Shown in pieces: positions 21,601 to 34,605 of a stretch of 64,000 nucleotides of DNA; position 1 is the stretch's first letter; the number at the start of each line of letters is the position of its first letter. This DNA comes from Aspidiotus rigidus (Eukaryota; Arthropoda; Insecta; Hemiptera; Diaspididae). The stretch lies in assembly GCA_035079385.1 (NCBI GenBank), contig JAVHKY010000095.1, positions 1 through 64,000 of the forward strand. The letters run 5' to 3'. The notes beneath the pieces are model-generated. The model did not search any database. It was not told the DNA's origin and saw only the letters and a program-made list of their open reading frames with translations. Position numbers and translations under genes: made by a program.

Positions 21601-22972
21601 GTTCAAACAGATACGCAAAAGAAAAAAATAAGTATATGGGAATGAAATATGATAAAAATAAAGATTCGGTATTTTTTATTCAATATTTAGATGCAAATAA
21701 TTTATATGGATGGGCTATGTGTAAGTATTTACCTTATGGAGGATTTGAATGGAGAAAACCAGAATATTTTAATGGAGAAAGAATTCTAAAAATGAAAGAT
21801 GATCAGAAAATTGGGTATCTTTTTGAAGTAGATTTAAAATATCCTGAAGAATTACATGATAAACATTCTGATTTACCATATTGTCCTGAAAATCTGATTA
21901 ATGATAGTAAACTTCAAAAATTATTTACAACATTATTTGATAAGAAAAACTATTCTGTCATTATTTAAATCTTAAACAAGCTCTTGAAGCAGGATTAAAA
22001 TTAGAGAAGATTCATCGAGTTATAAAATTTGATCAATCTGATTGGATGAAGGTATATATTGAAAAGAATACAAAATTAAGACAAGAAGCTAAGAATGATT
22101 TTGAAAAGGATTTCTTTAAATTAATGAATAATTCTGTTTTTGGAAGAACAATGATATGAATGTTAGGAATCATGTAGATATAAAATTGATGTCTGAAGGT
22201 AATAAATATACTAAGTATGTTTCAAAACCAAATTTTGAGAAGTGAACATTCTTTGGTAAAAATCTAGCAGCTGTACATATGAAAAGGACTGTAATAAAAT
22301 TCAATCAACCAATTTATGTATTTAGATATTTTTAAAACATTAATGTATGATTTCTATTATAGATTGAAGGAAAGATATGGAGATAGAATAAAACTACTTT
22401 ATGGTGATACTGATTCATTAATTCCAGTCATAAAGACAGAAGACTTCTATGAAGATATGAAAGAAATGATAGATGAATTTGATACATCAGATTATAAGAA
22501 AGATAATATTTATGGGGTACCTCAAGTTAATAAAAAGGTATTAGGTAAATTTAAAGATGAGATGAATGGAAAAATTTTGGAAGAATTTATTGGTCTAGCT
22601 TCAAAATTATACTCTAATAAAGTTTTTGCATCAAATAATGATGAAATGAAGAAAGCTAAAGGAGTAAAGAAAAATATTATTAAAAATCAGATAACTCATA
22701 ATGATTATAAGATATGTTTAGAAAATAAAATAACTAAGACTATTACACAGAAGATGATAAGAAGTAATAAACATGAAATTCATACCATTGAGCAGAACAA
22801 GAGAGGGCTAAGTTCATTCGGTGATAAAAGATGTTTAATTGATGGAGAAACTGATACATTACCTTGGGGTCATTATAAAATTAATGTAGAAAGAAATAAT
22901 TTTATTAACCATTTGAAAAATATTAATAAAAATGGAATTATAGTAAATGAAACTATAAAACCTTTTAAATAG
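18620..22972 (+). pseudogene. Protein-primed family B DNA polymerase of Polinton 1, multiply frameshifted
   Basis: The coding sequence starts at ATG 18620 and is recognisable to the stop before 22973. In order: a conserved N-terminal region (to about 19600); a C2H2-like finger near 19870 (CKMC then HRDYC); ExoI HGDFESL near 20040; an endonuclease VII-like HNH motif DHDHLTGEYRG plus CN at 20776-20832; ExoII with FSGYD near 20880; ExoIII near 21390; motif A LDANNLYG near 21690; motif B NNSVFG near 22130; and motif C YGDTDS near 22400. Breaks occur near 19205-19216, 19293-19300, 21105-21125, 21955-21965 and 22153, a TGA lies at 22243, and a small loss plus shift lies near 22320. Catalytic residues survive, so decay is recent or some breaks are sequencing indels. 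Codon use is extremely AT-rich. Confidence 0.85.
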
Positions 22973-22980
22973 AGATAAAT

Positions 22981-23421
22981 TTATAGATATTTAATCAGAA
23001 AATGGAATAAAAAAATTATATTTCTTAAAAAAATAATATCTAGAAAAGTGACCAAAAAATTAAATATTTCTATCTTATAACTGATTATTTTAAAAAAAGT
23101 ATTATTTTGGATAATTTCATCAAGAATATTAAAAGAAAAATCATTTAAATCAATAATATTATTTAATGAATTATAACTTTTAGTTAAATATACATTATCT
23201 ATTGATTTATAAGCTTTTTGTAAATAATATTTAGAAATATTAAATTTTTCATTTAATGTTTTACCAATTCCAATATTATTTAATCTCATTACATTATGAT
23301 TTAATTTTTCTTTATAATCATTATTATTAATAAAATCAATATTTTGATTAAAAATATTAATTAAATTAGGATTAAAAGATTTATTTCTTCTTTCTCTTTT
23401 TAACCTAGACTTATGATCCAT
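22981..23421 (-). CDS. Small protein of unknown function next to the right TIR (146 aa)
   Basis: The minus-strand frame starts at ATG 23421 and runs toward the polymerase, with 8 bp between the two stop codons. The N-terminus is strongly basic (MDHKSRLKRERRNKS). The middle is asparagine- and isoleucine-rich, reflecting extreme AT bias, and the last 35 residues are hydrophobic (FNFLVTFLDIIFLRNIIFLF), possibly one membrane segment or a buried helix pair. I do not recognise the family. Its place between polymerase and TIR and its opposite orientation suggest an element gene; chance openness in AT-rich DNA is the alternative. Confidence 0.45.
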   Translation of the reverse strand: MDHKSRLKRERRNKSFNPNLINIFNQNIDFINNNDYKEKLNHNVMRLNNIGIGKTLNEKFNISKYYLQKAYKSIDNVYLTKSYNSLNNIIDLNDFSFNILDEIIQNNTFFKIISYKIEIFNFLVTFLDIIFLRNIIFLFHFLIKYL

Positions 23422-24002
23422 TTTTATTTATTTATTATAAAATTTCATTAATAATTTTGATATGATTATTGAGTTGAAAATCAGTGAAGTAAATGAATGA
23501 TAAATTTTTTATATATCAATAATTAAAAAGTATGAAAATTTTGACTCTTTGAATTTTCTTTTCTAATTGATACAAATTGTATAAAAATGATACAAAATGT
23601 ATGAAAATTTTAAAACCTCTGAATTTATTTTAGAATTGATACAAATTGTATAAAAATTGATAGAAAATGTATGAAAATTTTGGAACCTCTGAATTTCTTT
23701 TAGAACTGATACAAATTGCATACAAATTGATACAAAATGTGTCATAATTTTTGAACCTCTGAATTTATTTAGGAATTGATACAAATTGATACAAAATTGA
23801 TACAAAATGTATGAAAATTTTTGAACCTCTGAATTTCTTTTAGAATTGATACATTGCATACAAATTGATACAAAATGTATGAAAATTTTTGAACCTCTGA
23901 ATTTATTTCAGAATTGATACAAATTGATATAAAATGTATGAAAATTTTTAACTCTCTGAATTTCTTTCAGAATTGATACAAATTGATATAAAATGTATAC
24001 AA
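23422..24002 (+). repeat. Subterminal minisatellite, right arm of Polinton 1
   Basis: From about 23530, inverted relatives of the left-arm units: GAATTGATACAAATTG, AAATGTATGAAAATTTT, then GAACCTCTGAATTTCTTTT, at about 60-70 bp spacing, seven or so copies. The first 110 bp hold only AT-rich unique sequence, presumably the promoter side of the 146-aa gene. Confidence 0.85.
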
Positions 24003-24483
24003 ATGTTTTAGAAAATTTTGAGAGTATGAATTTCTATTGAAAATTGATACAAAAATTAAGAGTTGTAAATAAGGAAATGAGTGGGTAAAAAAGAGATGAA
24101 ATTGATACAAAAGTATGTAAATATTCATACTCTCTGAAAATTGTTCCGCCACTGAATTTTAATAGTTGTGCAATTGTGAAAAATAAGCCTGGGGTATAGG
24201 AAAAACGTCATGTCGAATGAGTGGGTCAATAGTACAGCACCTAGAATTTTGAGTAAAATGGATGAAAATGATACAAAAATGATACAAAAGTTTGAAATTT
24301 TTTGGAGTAGTGAGTAAGAAAAAATGGTGTGAAATGATTGATATTTACCTTGAAAATAACTAAATTAACGATTTGAAAAATAGGGAAATTTGATGATTTT
24401 TTGAGGGGTGAAAAAATGGCTCTGGCGCATAGAAAAATAGGGGTGGCGCACGAGTGGCGCAGAACATACATTGTATATCTACT
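24003..24483. repeat. Right terminal inverted repeat of Polinton 1
   Basis: Inverted counterpart of 8806-9290. The match weakens inward of about 24003, where the TACAAATTGATAC-type minisatellite begins. Confidence 0.88.
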
Positions 24484-24489
24484 GATAAC
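24484..24489 (+). other. Right target-site duplication GATAAC of Polinton 1
   Basis: This is the partner of 8800-8805. The satellite continues from here with AACAAAAATTGGAG, so joining the two flanks restores a normal family B monomer. Confidence 0.9.
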
Positions 24490-24657
24490 AACAAAAATTG
24501 GAGAATGGTATCTTTCTACATATATCACAAAGCTCTCATTCTGCTGATCGTATCAGGCTGACTTTCAATTGGATTTAAATGGATGATGATAACAACAGAA
24601 ATTGTGGAATGATATCTCTCCATACATATAACAAGGGACCCATTCTGCTGATCACTT
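24484..24657 (+). repeat. Satellite family B remnant right of Polinton 1
   Basis: About 1.7 family B monomers. It ends abruptly inside CTGATCACTT and jumps into the middle of a family A monomer (ATTCGCAATTATTGCC). This non-canonical B-to-A junction lacks the usual hybrid monomer and implies a deletion after the element inserted, or in the ancestral array. Confidence 0.88.
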
Positions 24658-24934
24658 ATTCGCAATTATTGCCCTCGCTGTGAAAACTAAATTTATATCA
24701 AAAACAAATTTCCGGCAACACAAAATTGTACCCAATAGGCCTGTCCTAACCCAAATTCAACGCAGTTTACGAATTTCATATCTGTTCGACTGAAAAACTT
24801 CACCACCCATCACAATATCCCAAATTCAAAATTATTGCTCCCCAGGAAAACTGAATTTTCAACAGAAAAATATTTACGGCGACTAAAAATGATACCTAAA
24901 AGGCTTATCCTGACCGAAATTCAACGCAGATATC
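24658..24934 (+). repeat. Satellite family A block 5 (short)
   Basis: Fewer than two family A monomers, the last two of a standard A block, followed by the usual A-to-B hybrid. Confidence 0.88.
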
Positions 24935-25740
24935 GGCTGAATTTCAATTGAATTCAAATGAATGATAATATGGACAGAAATTGGAGAATGATATCTCTCT
25001 ATACATATAACAAGGGACCCATTCTGCTGATCACTTCATACTGAATTTCAATTGTATTTAAATGGATGATGATTACAACAAAAATTGGAGAATGGTATCT
25101 TTCTACATAGATCACAAAGCTCTCATTCTGCTGATCGTATCGGGCTGAATTTCAATCGAATTTAAATGGATGATGATAACAACAGAAATCGTAGAATGAT
25201 ATCTCTCTATACATATAACGAGGGACCCATTCTGGTGATCACTTAATACTGTATTTCAATTGAAATTAAATGGATAAGGATAACAACAAAAATTGGAGAA
25301 TGGTATCTTTCTACATGGATCACAAAGCTCTCATTCTGCTGATCGTATCAGGCTGAATTTCAATTGAATTTAAATGGATGATGATAACAACAGAAATTGT
25401 AGAATGATATCTCTCTATACATATAACAAGGGACCCATTCTGCTGATCACTTCATACTGAATTTCAATTGAATTTAAATGCATGATGATAACAACAAAAA
25501 TTGGAGAATGGTATCTTTCTACATAGATCACAAAGCTCTCATTCTGCTGATCGTATCAGGCTGGATTTCAATTGAATTTAAATGGATGATGATAACAACA
25601 AAAATTGGAGAATGGTATCTTTCTACATAGATCACAAAGCTCTCATTCTGCTGATCGTATCGGGCTGAATTTCATCTCTTGGAGAATACTATCTTTCTAC
25701 ACATGTAATAAAGCTTCCTTTCTGCTTATCGTTTCAGGCC
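24935..25740 (+). repeat. Satellite family B block 4
   Basis: About eight monomers. Near 25675 a partial monomer is fused (GGGCTGAATTTCATCTCTTGG), deleting most of one unit. The same fusion recurs near 28260 and marks the 2586-bp duplication. Confidence 0.9.
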
Positions 25741-27312
25741 GAGAAAATATTGCCTTTTGTGAACACAGAAATTTCAACAAAAAAAAATCTCTGGTGCCTA
25801 AAAATGGTACACAATAGTCATACCCTAACCGAAATTTAACGCAGATTACAAATTTCATATCGAATCAGCTGAAAAACTTATCCTCCGGTCACGAAATCCG
25901 AAATTTGAAGTTATTGCACTTGTGGAAACTTGATTTTCAACAGAAAAATATCTCTGACGACTAAAAATGGTACCGAGTAGACCTCATCTAAGAGAAATTT
26001 AACGCAGATTACAAATCTCTTATCGGTTCAGCTGTAAAACTCGATAAACGGTCACAATTTCCAAGATTCCAAGTTATTGCCCGATGTGAAAACGAATTTT
26101 CAACGGAAAAAACTCTCTGGCTACTCAAAAGGTATACTTACCTTATATGATTCCGTAGTGGCCTGTAACCAACAGTCCTCATTGACTATGTATTAAAGAG
26201 TCAAGTAGAGTACAATAGTTTTCGACACCACCAATCACAGTTTTAAAAATTCGAAATTATTTCCCTCTTTTAAAGAGAAAAAAATTTCCGGCGACTAAAA
26301 ATGGTACGAAATAGTCCTACCATAACAAAAATTAAAAGCAGATTACGAATTTCATATCGGTTCAGCCGAAGAACCTCACCACCGATCACAATTTCCAAAA
26401 TTCGAAATTATTGCCATCGCTGTGAAAACTGAATTTACATCAAAAACAAATTTCCGCGACTAAAAATGGTGCCCAATAGACCTACCATAACAAAAATTCA
26501 AAGCAGATTACGAATTTCATATCGGTTCAGCTGAAGAACTTCACCACCGATCACAATTTCCAAATTTCGAAATTATTGCCCTCTAAGAAACAGAAAAAAA
26601 TTTCCTGCCCCTAAAAATGGTACCCAATACGCCTACAATCACCGAAATTCAACGCAGATTAGGAATTTCATATCGGTTCAGCTGAAAAACTTCACTACCG
26701 ATCACAATTTGCAACATTCGAAATTATTAGCCTCCCTGTACGTGAAAACTGAATTTTCAACAGAAAAATATTTCCGGCGACTAAAAACGGTACCCAATAG
26801 GCCTACCATAACCGAAATTCAACGCCGATTAGGAATTTCATATCGGTTCAGCTGAAAAACTTGACCACTGATCACAATTCCCAAATTTCGAAATTATTGC
26901 CCTCTGTGAAACGGTAAAAAATTCCGGCGACTAAAAATGGTACCAAACAGGCCTACCATAACCGAAATTCAACGCAGATTACGAATTTCATATTGGTTCA
27001 GAGGAAAAACTTCATCACCGATCACAATTACCAATATTCGCAATTATTGCCCTCGCTGTGAAAACTAAATTTATATCAAAAACAAATTTCCGGCAACACA
27101 AAATTGTACCCAATAGGCCTGTCCTAACCCAAATTCAACGCAGTTGACGAATTTCATATCTGTTCGACTGAAAAACTTCACCACCCATCACAATATCCAA
27201 AATTCAAAATTATTGCTCTCCAGGAAAACTGAATTTTCAACAGAAAAATATTTACGGCGACTAAAAATGATACCTAAAAGGCTTATCCTGACCGAAATTC
27301 AACGCAGATATC
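25741..27312 (+). repeat. Satellite family A block 6
   Basis: About 9-10 family A monomers in the standard order, including the divergent spacer near 26130-26230. Confidence 0.9.
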
Positions 27313-28326
27313 GGCTGAATTTCAATTGAATTCAAATGAATGATAATATGGACAGAAATTGGAGAATGATATCTCTCTATACATATAACAAGGGACCCAT
27401 TCTGCTGATCACTTCATACTGAATTTCAATTCTATTTAAATGGATGATGATAACAACAAAAATTGGAGAATGGTATCTTTCTACATAGATCACAAAGCTC
27501 TCATTCTGCTGATCGTATCGGGCTGAATTTCAATTGAATTTAAATGGATGATGATAACAACAGAAATTGTAGAATGATATCTCTCCATACATATAACAAG
27601 GGACCCATTCTGCTGATCACTTCATACGGAATTTCAATTGTATTTAAATGGATGATGATAACAACAAAAATTGGAGAATGGTTTCTTTCTACATATATTA
27701 CAAAGCTCTCATTCTGCTGATTGTATCAGGCTGACTTTCAATTGAATTTAAATGGATGATGATAACAACAGAAATTGTAGAATGATGTCTCTCTATACAT
27801 ATAACAAGGGACCCATTCTGCTGTTCCCTTCTTACTGAATTTCAATTAAATTTAAATGGATGATGATAAAAACAGAAATTGGAGAATGGTATCTTTCTAC
27901 ACATATTACGAAGCTCTCATTCTGCTGGTCGTATCGGGCTGAATTTCGATTGAATTTAAATGGATGATGATAACAACAGAAATTGTAGAATGATATCTCT
28001 CCATACATATAACAAGGGACCCATTCTGCTGATCACTTCATACTGAATTTCAATTGAATTTAAATGCATGATGATAACAACAAAAATTGGAGAATGGTAT
28101 CTTTCTACATAGATCACAAAGCTCTCATTCTGCTGATCGTATCAGGCTGGATTTCAATTGAATTTAAATGGATGATGATAACAACAAAAATTGGAGAATG
28201 GTATCTTTCTACATAGATCACAAAGCTCTCATTCTGCTGATCGTATCGGGCTGAATTTCATCTCTTGGAGAATACTATCTTTCTACACATGTAATAAAGC
28301 TTCCTTTCTGCTTATCGTTTCAGGCC
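27313..28326 (+). repeat. Satellite family B block 5
   Basis: About ten monomers. Includes variants with TGCTGTTCCCTTCTTAC in place of TGCTGATCACTTC (near 27822), which recur in block 29899-32294. Confidence 0.9.
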
Positions 28327-30626
28327 GAGAAAATATTGCCTTTTGTGAACACAGAAATTTCAACAAAAAAAAATCTCTGGTGCCTAAAAATGGTACACAA
28401 TAGTCATACCCTAACCGAAATTTAACGCAGATTACAAATTTCATATCGAATCAGCTGAAAAACTTATCCTCCGGTCACGAAATCCGAAATTTGAAGTTAT
28501 TGCACTTGTGGAAACTTGATTTTCAACAGAAAAATATCTCTGACGACTAAAAATGGTACCGAGTAGACCTCATCTAAGAGAAATTTAACGCAGATTACAA
28601 ATCTCTTATCGGTTCAGCTGTAAAACTCGATAAACGGTCACAATTTCCAAGATTCCAAGTTATTGCCCGATGTGAAAACGAATTTTCAACGGAAAAAACT
28701 CTCTGGCTACTCAAAAGGTATACTTACCTTATATGATTCCGTAGTGGCCTGTAACCAACAGTCCTCATTGACTATGTATTAAAGAGTCAAGTAGAGTACA
28801 ATAGTTTTCGACACCACCAATCACAGTTTTAAAAATTCGAAATTATTTCCCTCTTTTAAAGAGAAAAAAATTTCCGGCGACTAAAAATGGTACGAAATAG
28901 TCCTACCATAACAAAAATTAAAAGCAGATTACGAATTTCATATCGGTTCAGCCGAAGAACCTCACCACCGATCACAATTTCCAAAATTCGAAATTATTGC
29001 CATCGCTGTGAAAACTGAATTTACATCAAAAACAAATTTCCGCGACTAAAAATGGTGCCCAATAGACCTACCATAACAAAAATTCAAAGCAGATTACGAA
29101 TTTCATATCGGTTCAGCTGAAGAACTTCACCACCGATCACAATTTCCAAATTTCGAAATTATTGCCCTCTAAGAAACAGAAAAAAATTTCCTGCCCCTAA
29201 AAATGGTACCCAATACGCCTACAATCACCGAAATTCAACGCAGATTAGGAATTTCATATCGGTTCAGCTGAAAAACTTCACTACCGATCACAATTTGCAA
29301 CATTCGAAATTATTAGCCTCCCTGTACGTGAAAACTGAATTTTCAACAGAAAAATATTTCCGGCGACTAAAAACGGTACCCAATAGGCCTACCATAACCG
29401 AAATTCAACGCCGATTAGGAATTTCATATCGGTTCAGCTGAAAAACTTGACCACTGATCACAATTCCCAAATTTCGAAATTATTGCCCTCTGTGAAACGG
29501 TAAAAAATTCCGGCGACTAAAAATGGTACCAAACAGGCCTACCATAACCGAAATTCAACGCAGATTACGAATTTCATATTGGTTCAGAGGAAAAACTTCA
29601 TCACCGATCACAATTACCAATATTCGCAATTATTGCCCTCGCTGTGAAAACTAAATTTATATCAAAAACAAATTTCCGGCAACACAAAATTGTACCCAAT
29701 AGGCCTGTCCTAACCCAAATTCAACGCAGTTGACGAATTTCATATCTGTTCGACTGAAAAACTTCACCACCCATCACAATATCCAAAATTCAAAATTATT
29801 GCTCTCCAGGAAAACTGAATTTTCAACAGAAAAATATTTACGGCGACTAAAAATGATACCTAAAAGGCTTATCCTGACCGAAATTCAACGCAGATATCGG
29901 CTGAATTTCAATTGAATTCAAATGAATGATAATATGGACAGAAATTGGAGAATGATATCTCTCTATACATATAACAAGGGACCCATTCTGCTGATCACTT
30001 CATACTGAATTTCAATTCTATTTAAATGGATGATGATAACAACAAAAATTGGAGAATGGTATCTTTCTACATAGATCACAAAGCTCTCATTCTGCTGATC
30101 GTATCGGGCTGAATTTCAATTGAATTTAAATGGATGATGATAACAACAGAAATTGTAGAATGATATCTCTCCATACATATAACAAGGGACCCATTCTGCT
30201 GATCACTTCATACGGAATTTCAATTGTATTTAAATGGATGATGATAACAACAAAAATTGGAGAATGGTTTCTTTCTACATATATTACAAAGCTCTCATTC
30301 TGCTGATTGTATCAGGCTGACTTTCAATTGAATTTAAATGGATGATGATAACAACAGAAATTGTAGAATGATGTCTCTCTATACATATAACAAGGGACCC
30401 ATTCTGCTGTTCCCTTCTTACTGAATTTCAATTAAATTTAAATGGATGATGATAAAAACAGAAATTGGAGAATGGTATCTTTCTACACATATTACGAAGC
30501 TCTCATTCTGCTGGTCGTATCGGGCTGAATTTCGATTGAATTTAAATGGATGATGATAACAACAGAAATTGTAGAATGATATCTCTCCATACATATAACA
30601 AGGGACCCATTCTGCTGATCACTTCA
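28026..30626 (+). repeat. Tandem segmental copy of about 25440-28040 (offset 2586 bp)
   Basis: The A and B boundaries (25741/28327 and 27313/29899), the fused monomer (25675/28261) and the short open frames at 25605/28191 and 27144/29730 all repeat at exactly 2586 bp. The match ends near 30626, where TTGTATTTAAATGG replaces TTGAATTTAAATGC. This is the youngest-looking tandem duplication in the left half. Confidence 0.9.
28327..29898 (+). repeat. Satellite family A block 7
   Basis: Copy of block 25741-27312 at offset 2586. I saw no length difference across the block. Confidence 0.9.
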
Positions 30627-32294
30627 TACTGAATTTCAATTGTATTTAAATGGATGATGATAACAACAAAAATTGGAGAATGGTTTCTTTCTACAAATAT
30701 CACAAAGCTCTCATTCTGCTGATTGTATCTGGCTGACTTTCAATTGGATTTAAATGGATGATGATAACAACAGAAATTGTAGAATGATGTCTCTCTATAC
30801 ATATAACAAGGGACCCATTCTGCTGTTCCCTTCTTACTGAATTTCAATTAAATTTAAATGGATGATGATAAAAACAGAAATTGGAGAATGGTATCTTTCT
30901 ACACATATTACATAGCTCTCATTCTGCTGATCGTATCGGGCTGAATTTCAATTGAATTTAAATGGATGAAGATAACAACAGAAATCGTAGAATGATATCT
31001 CTCTATACATATAACGAGGGACCCATTCTGCTGATCACTTAATACTGTATTTCAATTGAATTTAAATGGATAATGATAACAACAAAAATTGGAGAATGGT
31101 ATCTTTCTACATGGATCACAAAGCTCTCATTCTGCTGATCGTATCAGGCTGAATTTCAATTGAATTTAAATGGATGATGATAACAACAGAAATTGTAGAA
31201 TGATATCTCTCTATACATATAACAAGGGACCCATTCTGCTGATCACTTCATACTGAATTTCAATTGAATTTAAATGCATGATGATAACAACAAAAATTGG
31301 AGAATGGTTTCTTTCTACATATATCACAAAGCTCTCATTCTGCTGATTGTATCAGGCTGACTTTCAATTGGATTTAAATGGATGATGATAACAACAGAAA
31401 TTGTAGAATGATGTCTCTCTATACATATAACAAGGGACCCATTCTGCTGTTCCCTTCTTACTGAATTTCAATTAAATTTAAATGGATGATGATAAAAACA
31501 GAAATTGGAGAATGGTATCTTTCTACACGTATTACGAAGCTCTCATTCTGCTGATCGTATCGGGCTGAATTTCAATTGAATTTAAATGGATGATGATAAC
31601 AACAGATATCGTAGAATGATATCTCTCTATACATATAACGAGGGACCCATTCTGCTGATCACTTAATACTGTATTTCAATTGAATTTAAATGGATAATGA
31701 TAACAACAAAAATTGGAGAATGGTATCTTTCTACATGGATCACAAAGCTCTCATTCTGCTGATCGTATCAGGCTGAATTTCAATTGAATTTAAATGGATG
31801 ATGATAACAACAGAAATTGTAGAATGATATCTCTCTATACATATAACAAGGGACCCATTCTGCTGATCGCTTCATACTGAATTTCAATTGAATTTAAATG
31901 CATGATGATAACAACAAAAATTGGAGAATGGTATCTTTCTACATAGATCACAAAGCTCTCATTCTGCTGATCGTATCAGGCTGAATTTCAATTGAATTTA
32001 AATGGATGATGATAACAACAGAAATTGTAGAATGATATCTCTCTATACATATAACAAGGGACCCATTCCTCTGATCACCTCATACTGAATTTCAATTGAA
32101 TTTAAATGGATAATGATAACAACAGTAATTGGAGAATGGTATCTTTCTACATAGATCACAAAGCTCTCATTCTGCTGATCGTATCGGGCTGAATTTCAAT
32201 TGAATTTAAATGGATGATGATAACAATAGCTCTTGGAGAATACTATCTTTCTACACATGTAATAAGGCTCCCTTTCTGCTTATCGTTTCAGGCT
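29899..32294 (+). repeat. Satellite family B block 6 (longest)
   Basis: About 23 monomers, the longest B run in the window. Sub-blocks of about six monomers are internally repeated: the TGCTGTTCCCTTCTTAC variant recurs near 30408, 30823 and 31448. This indicates local amplification of a multimer of B units. Confidence 0.9.
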
Positions 32295-33867
32295 GAAAAA
32301 ATATTGCCTTTGTGAACACAGAAATTTCAACAAAAAAAAATCTCTGGTGCCTAAAAATGGTACACAATAGTCATACCCTAACCGAAATTTAACGCAGATT
32401 ACAAATTTCATATCGAATCAGCTGAAAAACTTATCCTCCGGTCACGAAATTCGAAATTTGAAGTTATTGCACTTGTGGAAACTTGATTTTCAACAGAAAA
32501 ATATCTCTGACGACTAAAAATGGTACCGAGTAGACCTCATCTAAGAGAAATTTAACGCAGATTACAAATCTCTTATCGGTTCAGCTGTAAAACTCGATAA
32601 ACGGTCACAATTTCCAAGATTCCAAGTTATTGCCCTATGTGAAAACAAATTTTCAACGGAAAAAACTCTCTGGCTACTCAAAAGGTATGTACTTACCTTA
32701 TATGATTCCGTAGTGGCCTGTAACCAACAGTCCTCATTGACTATGTATTAAAGAGTCAAGTAGAGTACAATAGTTTTCGATACCACCAATCACAGTTTTA
32801 AAAATTTGAAATTATTTCCCTCTTTTAAAGAGAAAAAAATTTCCGGCGACTAAAAATGGTACGAAATAGGCCTACCATAACAAAAATTGAAAGCAGATTA
32901 CGAATTTCATATCGGTTCAGCCGAAGAACCTCACCACCGATCACAATTTCCAAAATTCGAAATTATTGCCCTCGCTGTGAAAACTGAATTTACATCAAAA
33001 ACAAATTTCCGCGACTAAAAATGGTCCGCAATACACCTACCATAACAAAAATTCAAAGCAGATTACGAATTTCATATCGGTTCAGCTGAAGAACTTCACC
33101 ACCGATCACAATTTCCAAATTTCGAAATTATTGCCCTCTGAGAAACAGAAAAAAATTTCCTGCCCCTAAAAATGGTACCCAATACGCCTACAATCACCGA
33201 AATTCAACGCAGATTAGGAATTTCATATCGGTTCAGCTGAAAAACTTCACTACCGATCACAATTTGCAACATTCGAAATTATTAGCCTCCCTGTACGTGA
33301 AAACTGAATTTTCAACAGAAAAATATTTCCGGCGAATAAAAACGGTACCCAATAGGCCTACCATAACAGAAATTCAACGCCGATTAGGAATTTCATATCG
33401 ATTCAGCTGAAAAACTTGACCACTGATCACAATTCCCAAATTTCGAAATTATTGCCCTCTGTGAAACGGTAAAAAATTCCGGCGACTAAAAATGTTACCA
33501 AATAGGCTAACCATAACCGAAATTTAACGCAGATTACGAATTTCATATTGGGTCAGAGGAAAAACTTCATCACCGATCACAATTACCAATATTCGCAATT
33601 ATTGCCCTCGCTGTGAAAACTAAATTTATATCAAAAACAAATTTCCGGCAACACAAAATTGTACCCAATAGGCCTGTCCTAACCCAAATTCAACGCAGTT
33701 TACGAATTTCATATCTGTTCGACTGAAAAACTTCACCACCCATCACAATATCCAAAATTCAAAATTATTGCTCTCCAGGAAAACTGAATTTTCAACAGAA
33801 AAATATTTACGGCGACTAAAAATGATACCTAAAAGGCTTATCCTGACCGAAATTCAACGCAGATATC
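32295..33867 (+). repeat. Satellite family A block 8
   Basis: About 9-10 monomers, collinear with 60093-61665 at offset 27798. Private variants are shared, such as TATTGGGTCAGAGG (33547 and 61345) and GGTCCGCAATACACC. Confidence 0.92.
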
Positions 33868-33891
33868 GGCTGAATTTCAATTGTATTTATA
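33868..33891 (+). repeat. Family B stub left of Polinton 2, with target-site duplication
   Basis: The first 24 bp of the A-to-B hybrid monomer, ending GTATTTATA. The last bases are repeated at 48505-48513, right of the element. A 6-bp duplication TTTATA (33886-33891 and 48508-48513) fits Polintons. The 9-bp identity makes the exact boundary uncertain by up to 3 bp. Confidence 0.85.
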
Positions 33892-34443
33892 AGTAGTAAG
33901 GGACCCCTTTGGGAACACTTGACCTCTATGACAGTGGTCAATGTCACGGGGCCATGAAAAAAAAAAATGACAAAAAATTTTTTCGATTTTTTTTGATGAA
34001 AATTTTTTCCTGTTTCGTCACGCATGATTAATCGCCCATGATTCATCCCCATTTGCCATTGATTCATGCACCTGTGACATTTATTTTATTGAGTTTTGGA
34101 GTTTTTTGTATGAGAATGAAAATTTAATCTTCGTTACGCTCGATTGCATTTAGATAACGAGTTTTTTTTTCCTATCATGATTTTAATTAACTTGTATGAA
34201 AATTTAATCTCCGTTACGCTCGATTACATTTAGATATTGAGGTGTATAATTGATGAGTTTTATTTTCAATATGAGATCATGTTTCCCCATTGAGTAGCTT
34301 CACACTGTAGAATATGCATATAGGAAATCAGTTATCGTTTAATTATATTCAGATAATGAGGTGTATAATCGAGAATGAAAATTGAATTACCATGTGTACT
34401 ACATTCAATGGTGATGAGTGTATGAATTTTTTCCTTTCTTAGG
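33892..34443. repeat. Left terminal inverted repeat of Polinton 2
   Basis: About 550 bp match the reverse complement of 47950-48507. Landmarks: CTCTATGACAGTGGTCAATG, CGTCACGCATGATTAATCG, ATTGAGTTTTGGAG. Internally it holds three diverged subrepeats of the form ATTTAGATAATGAGGTGTATAAT (near 34152, 34231 and 34351), which also occur near 46015 and 46210. Differences between arms are mostly short homopolymer indels plus scattered substitutions, so the element is older than the BEL insertion. Confidence 0.87.
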
Positions 34444-34605
34444 AGAATGAAAATTTAATTACCAACAGACAAACCTAATTAACATCCAATTACATTGTAT
34501 GAGAGAGATAGCTCTCTTTGATTTAGGACCATTCAGATTTTTTTCAACCAAGTATACATAGCCAGACAGCTCTCATACACTCTATGAGTCTAGCCCACTG
34601 TTTCT
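34444..34605. other. Unique spacer inside the left TIR of Polinton 2
   Basis: AT-rich, no frame, no repeat other than a CATAGCCAGACAG-like phrase near 34557 that recurs inside promoter copy 2 near 34830. Confidence 0.5.

Larger units (their letters stand above)
8806..24483. mobile_element. Polinton/Maverick-type element 1 (15.7 kb, decayed)
   Basis: The element interrupts a family B monomer. Its two ends are inverted copies of each other: AGTAGATATACAATG starts at 8806 and the reverse complement ends at 24483. It is flanked by the 6-bp duplication GATAAC (8800-8805 and 24484-24489). A 6-bp duplication, AG-starting TIRs, a length near 15 kb and a protein-primed family B DNA polymerase are the hallmarks of Polintons. 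I recognise no integrase, packaging ATPase, protease or capsid gene, and the polymerase is frameshifted. It is therefore probably immobile unless helped in trans. The cargo is an intact nuclease-ATPase gene. Confidence 0.88.
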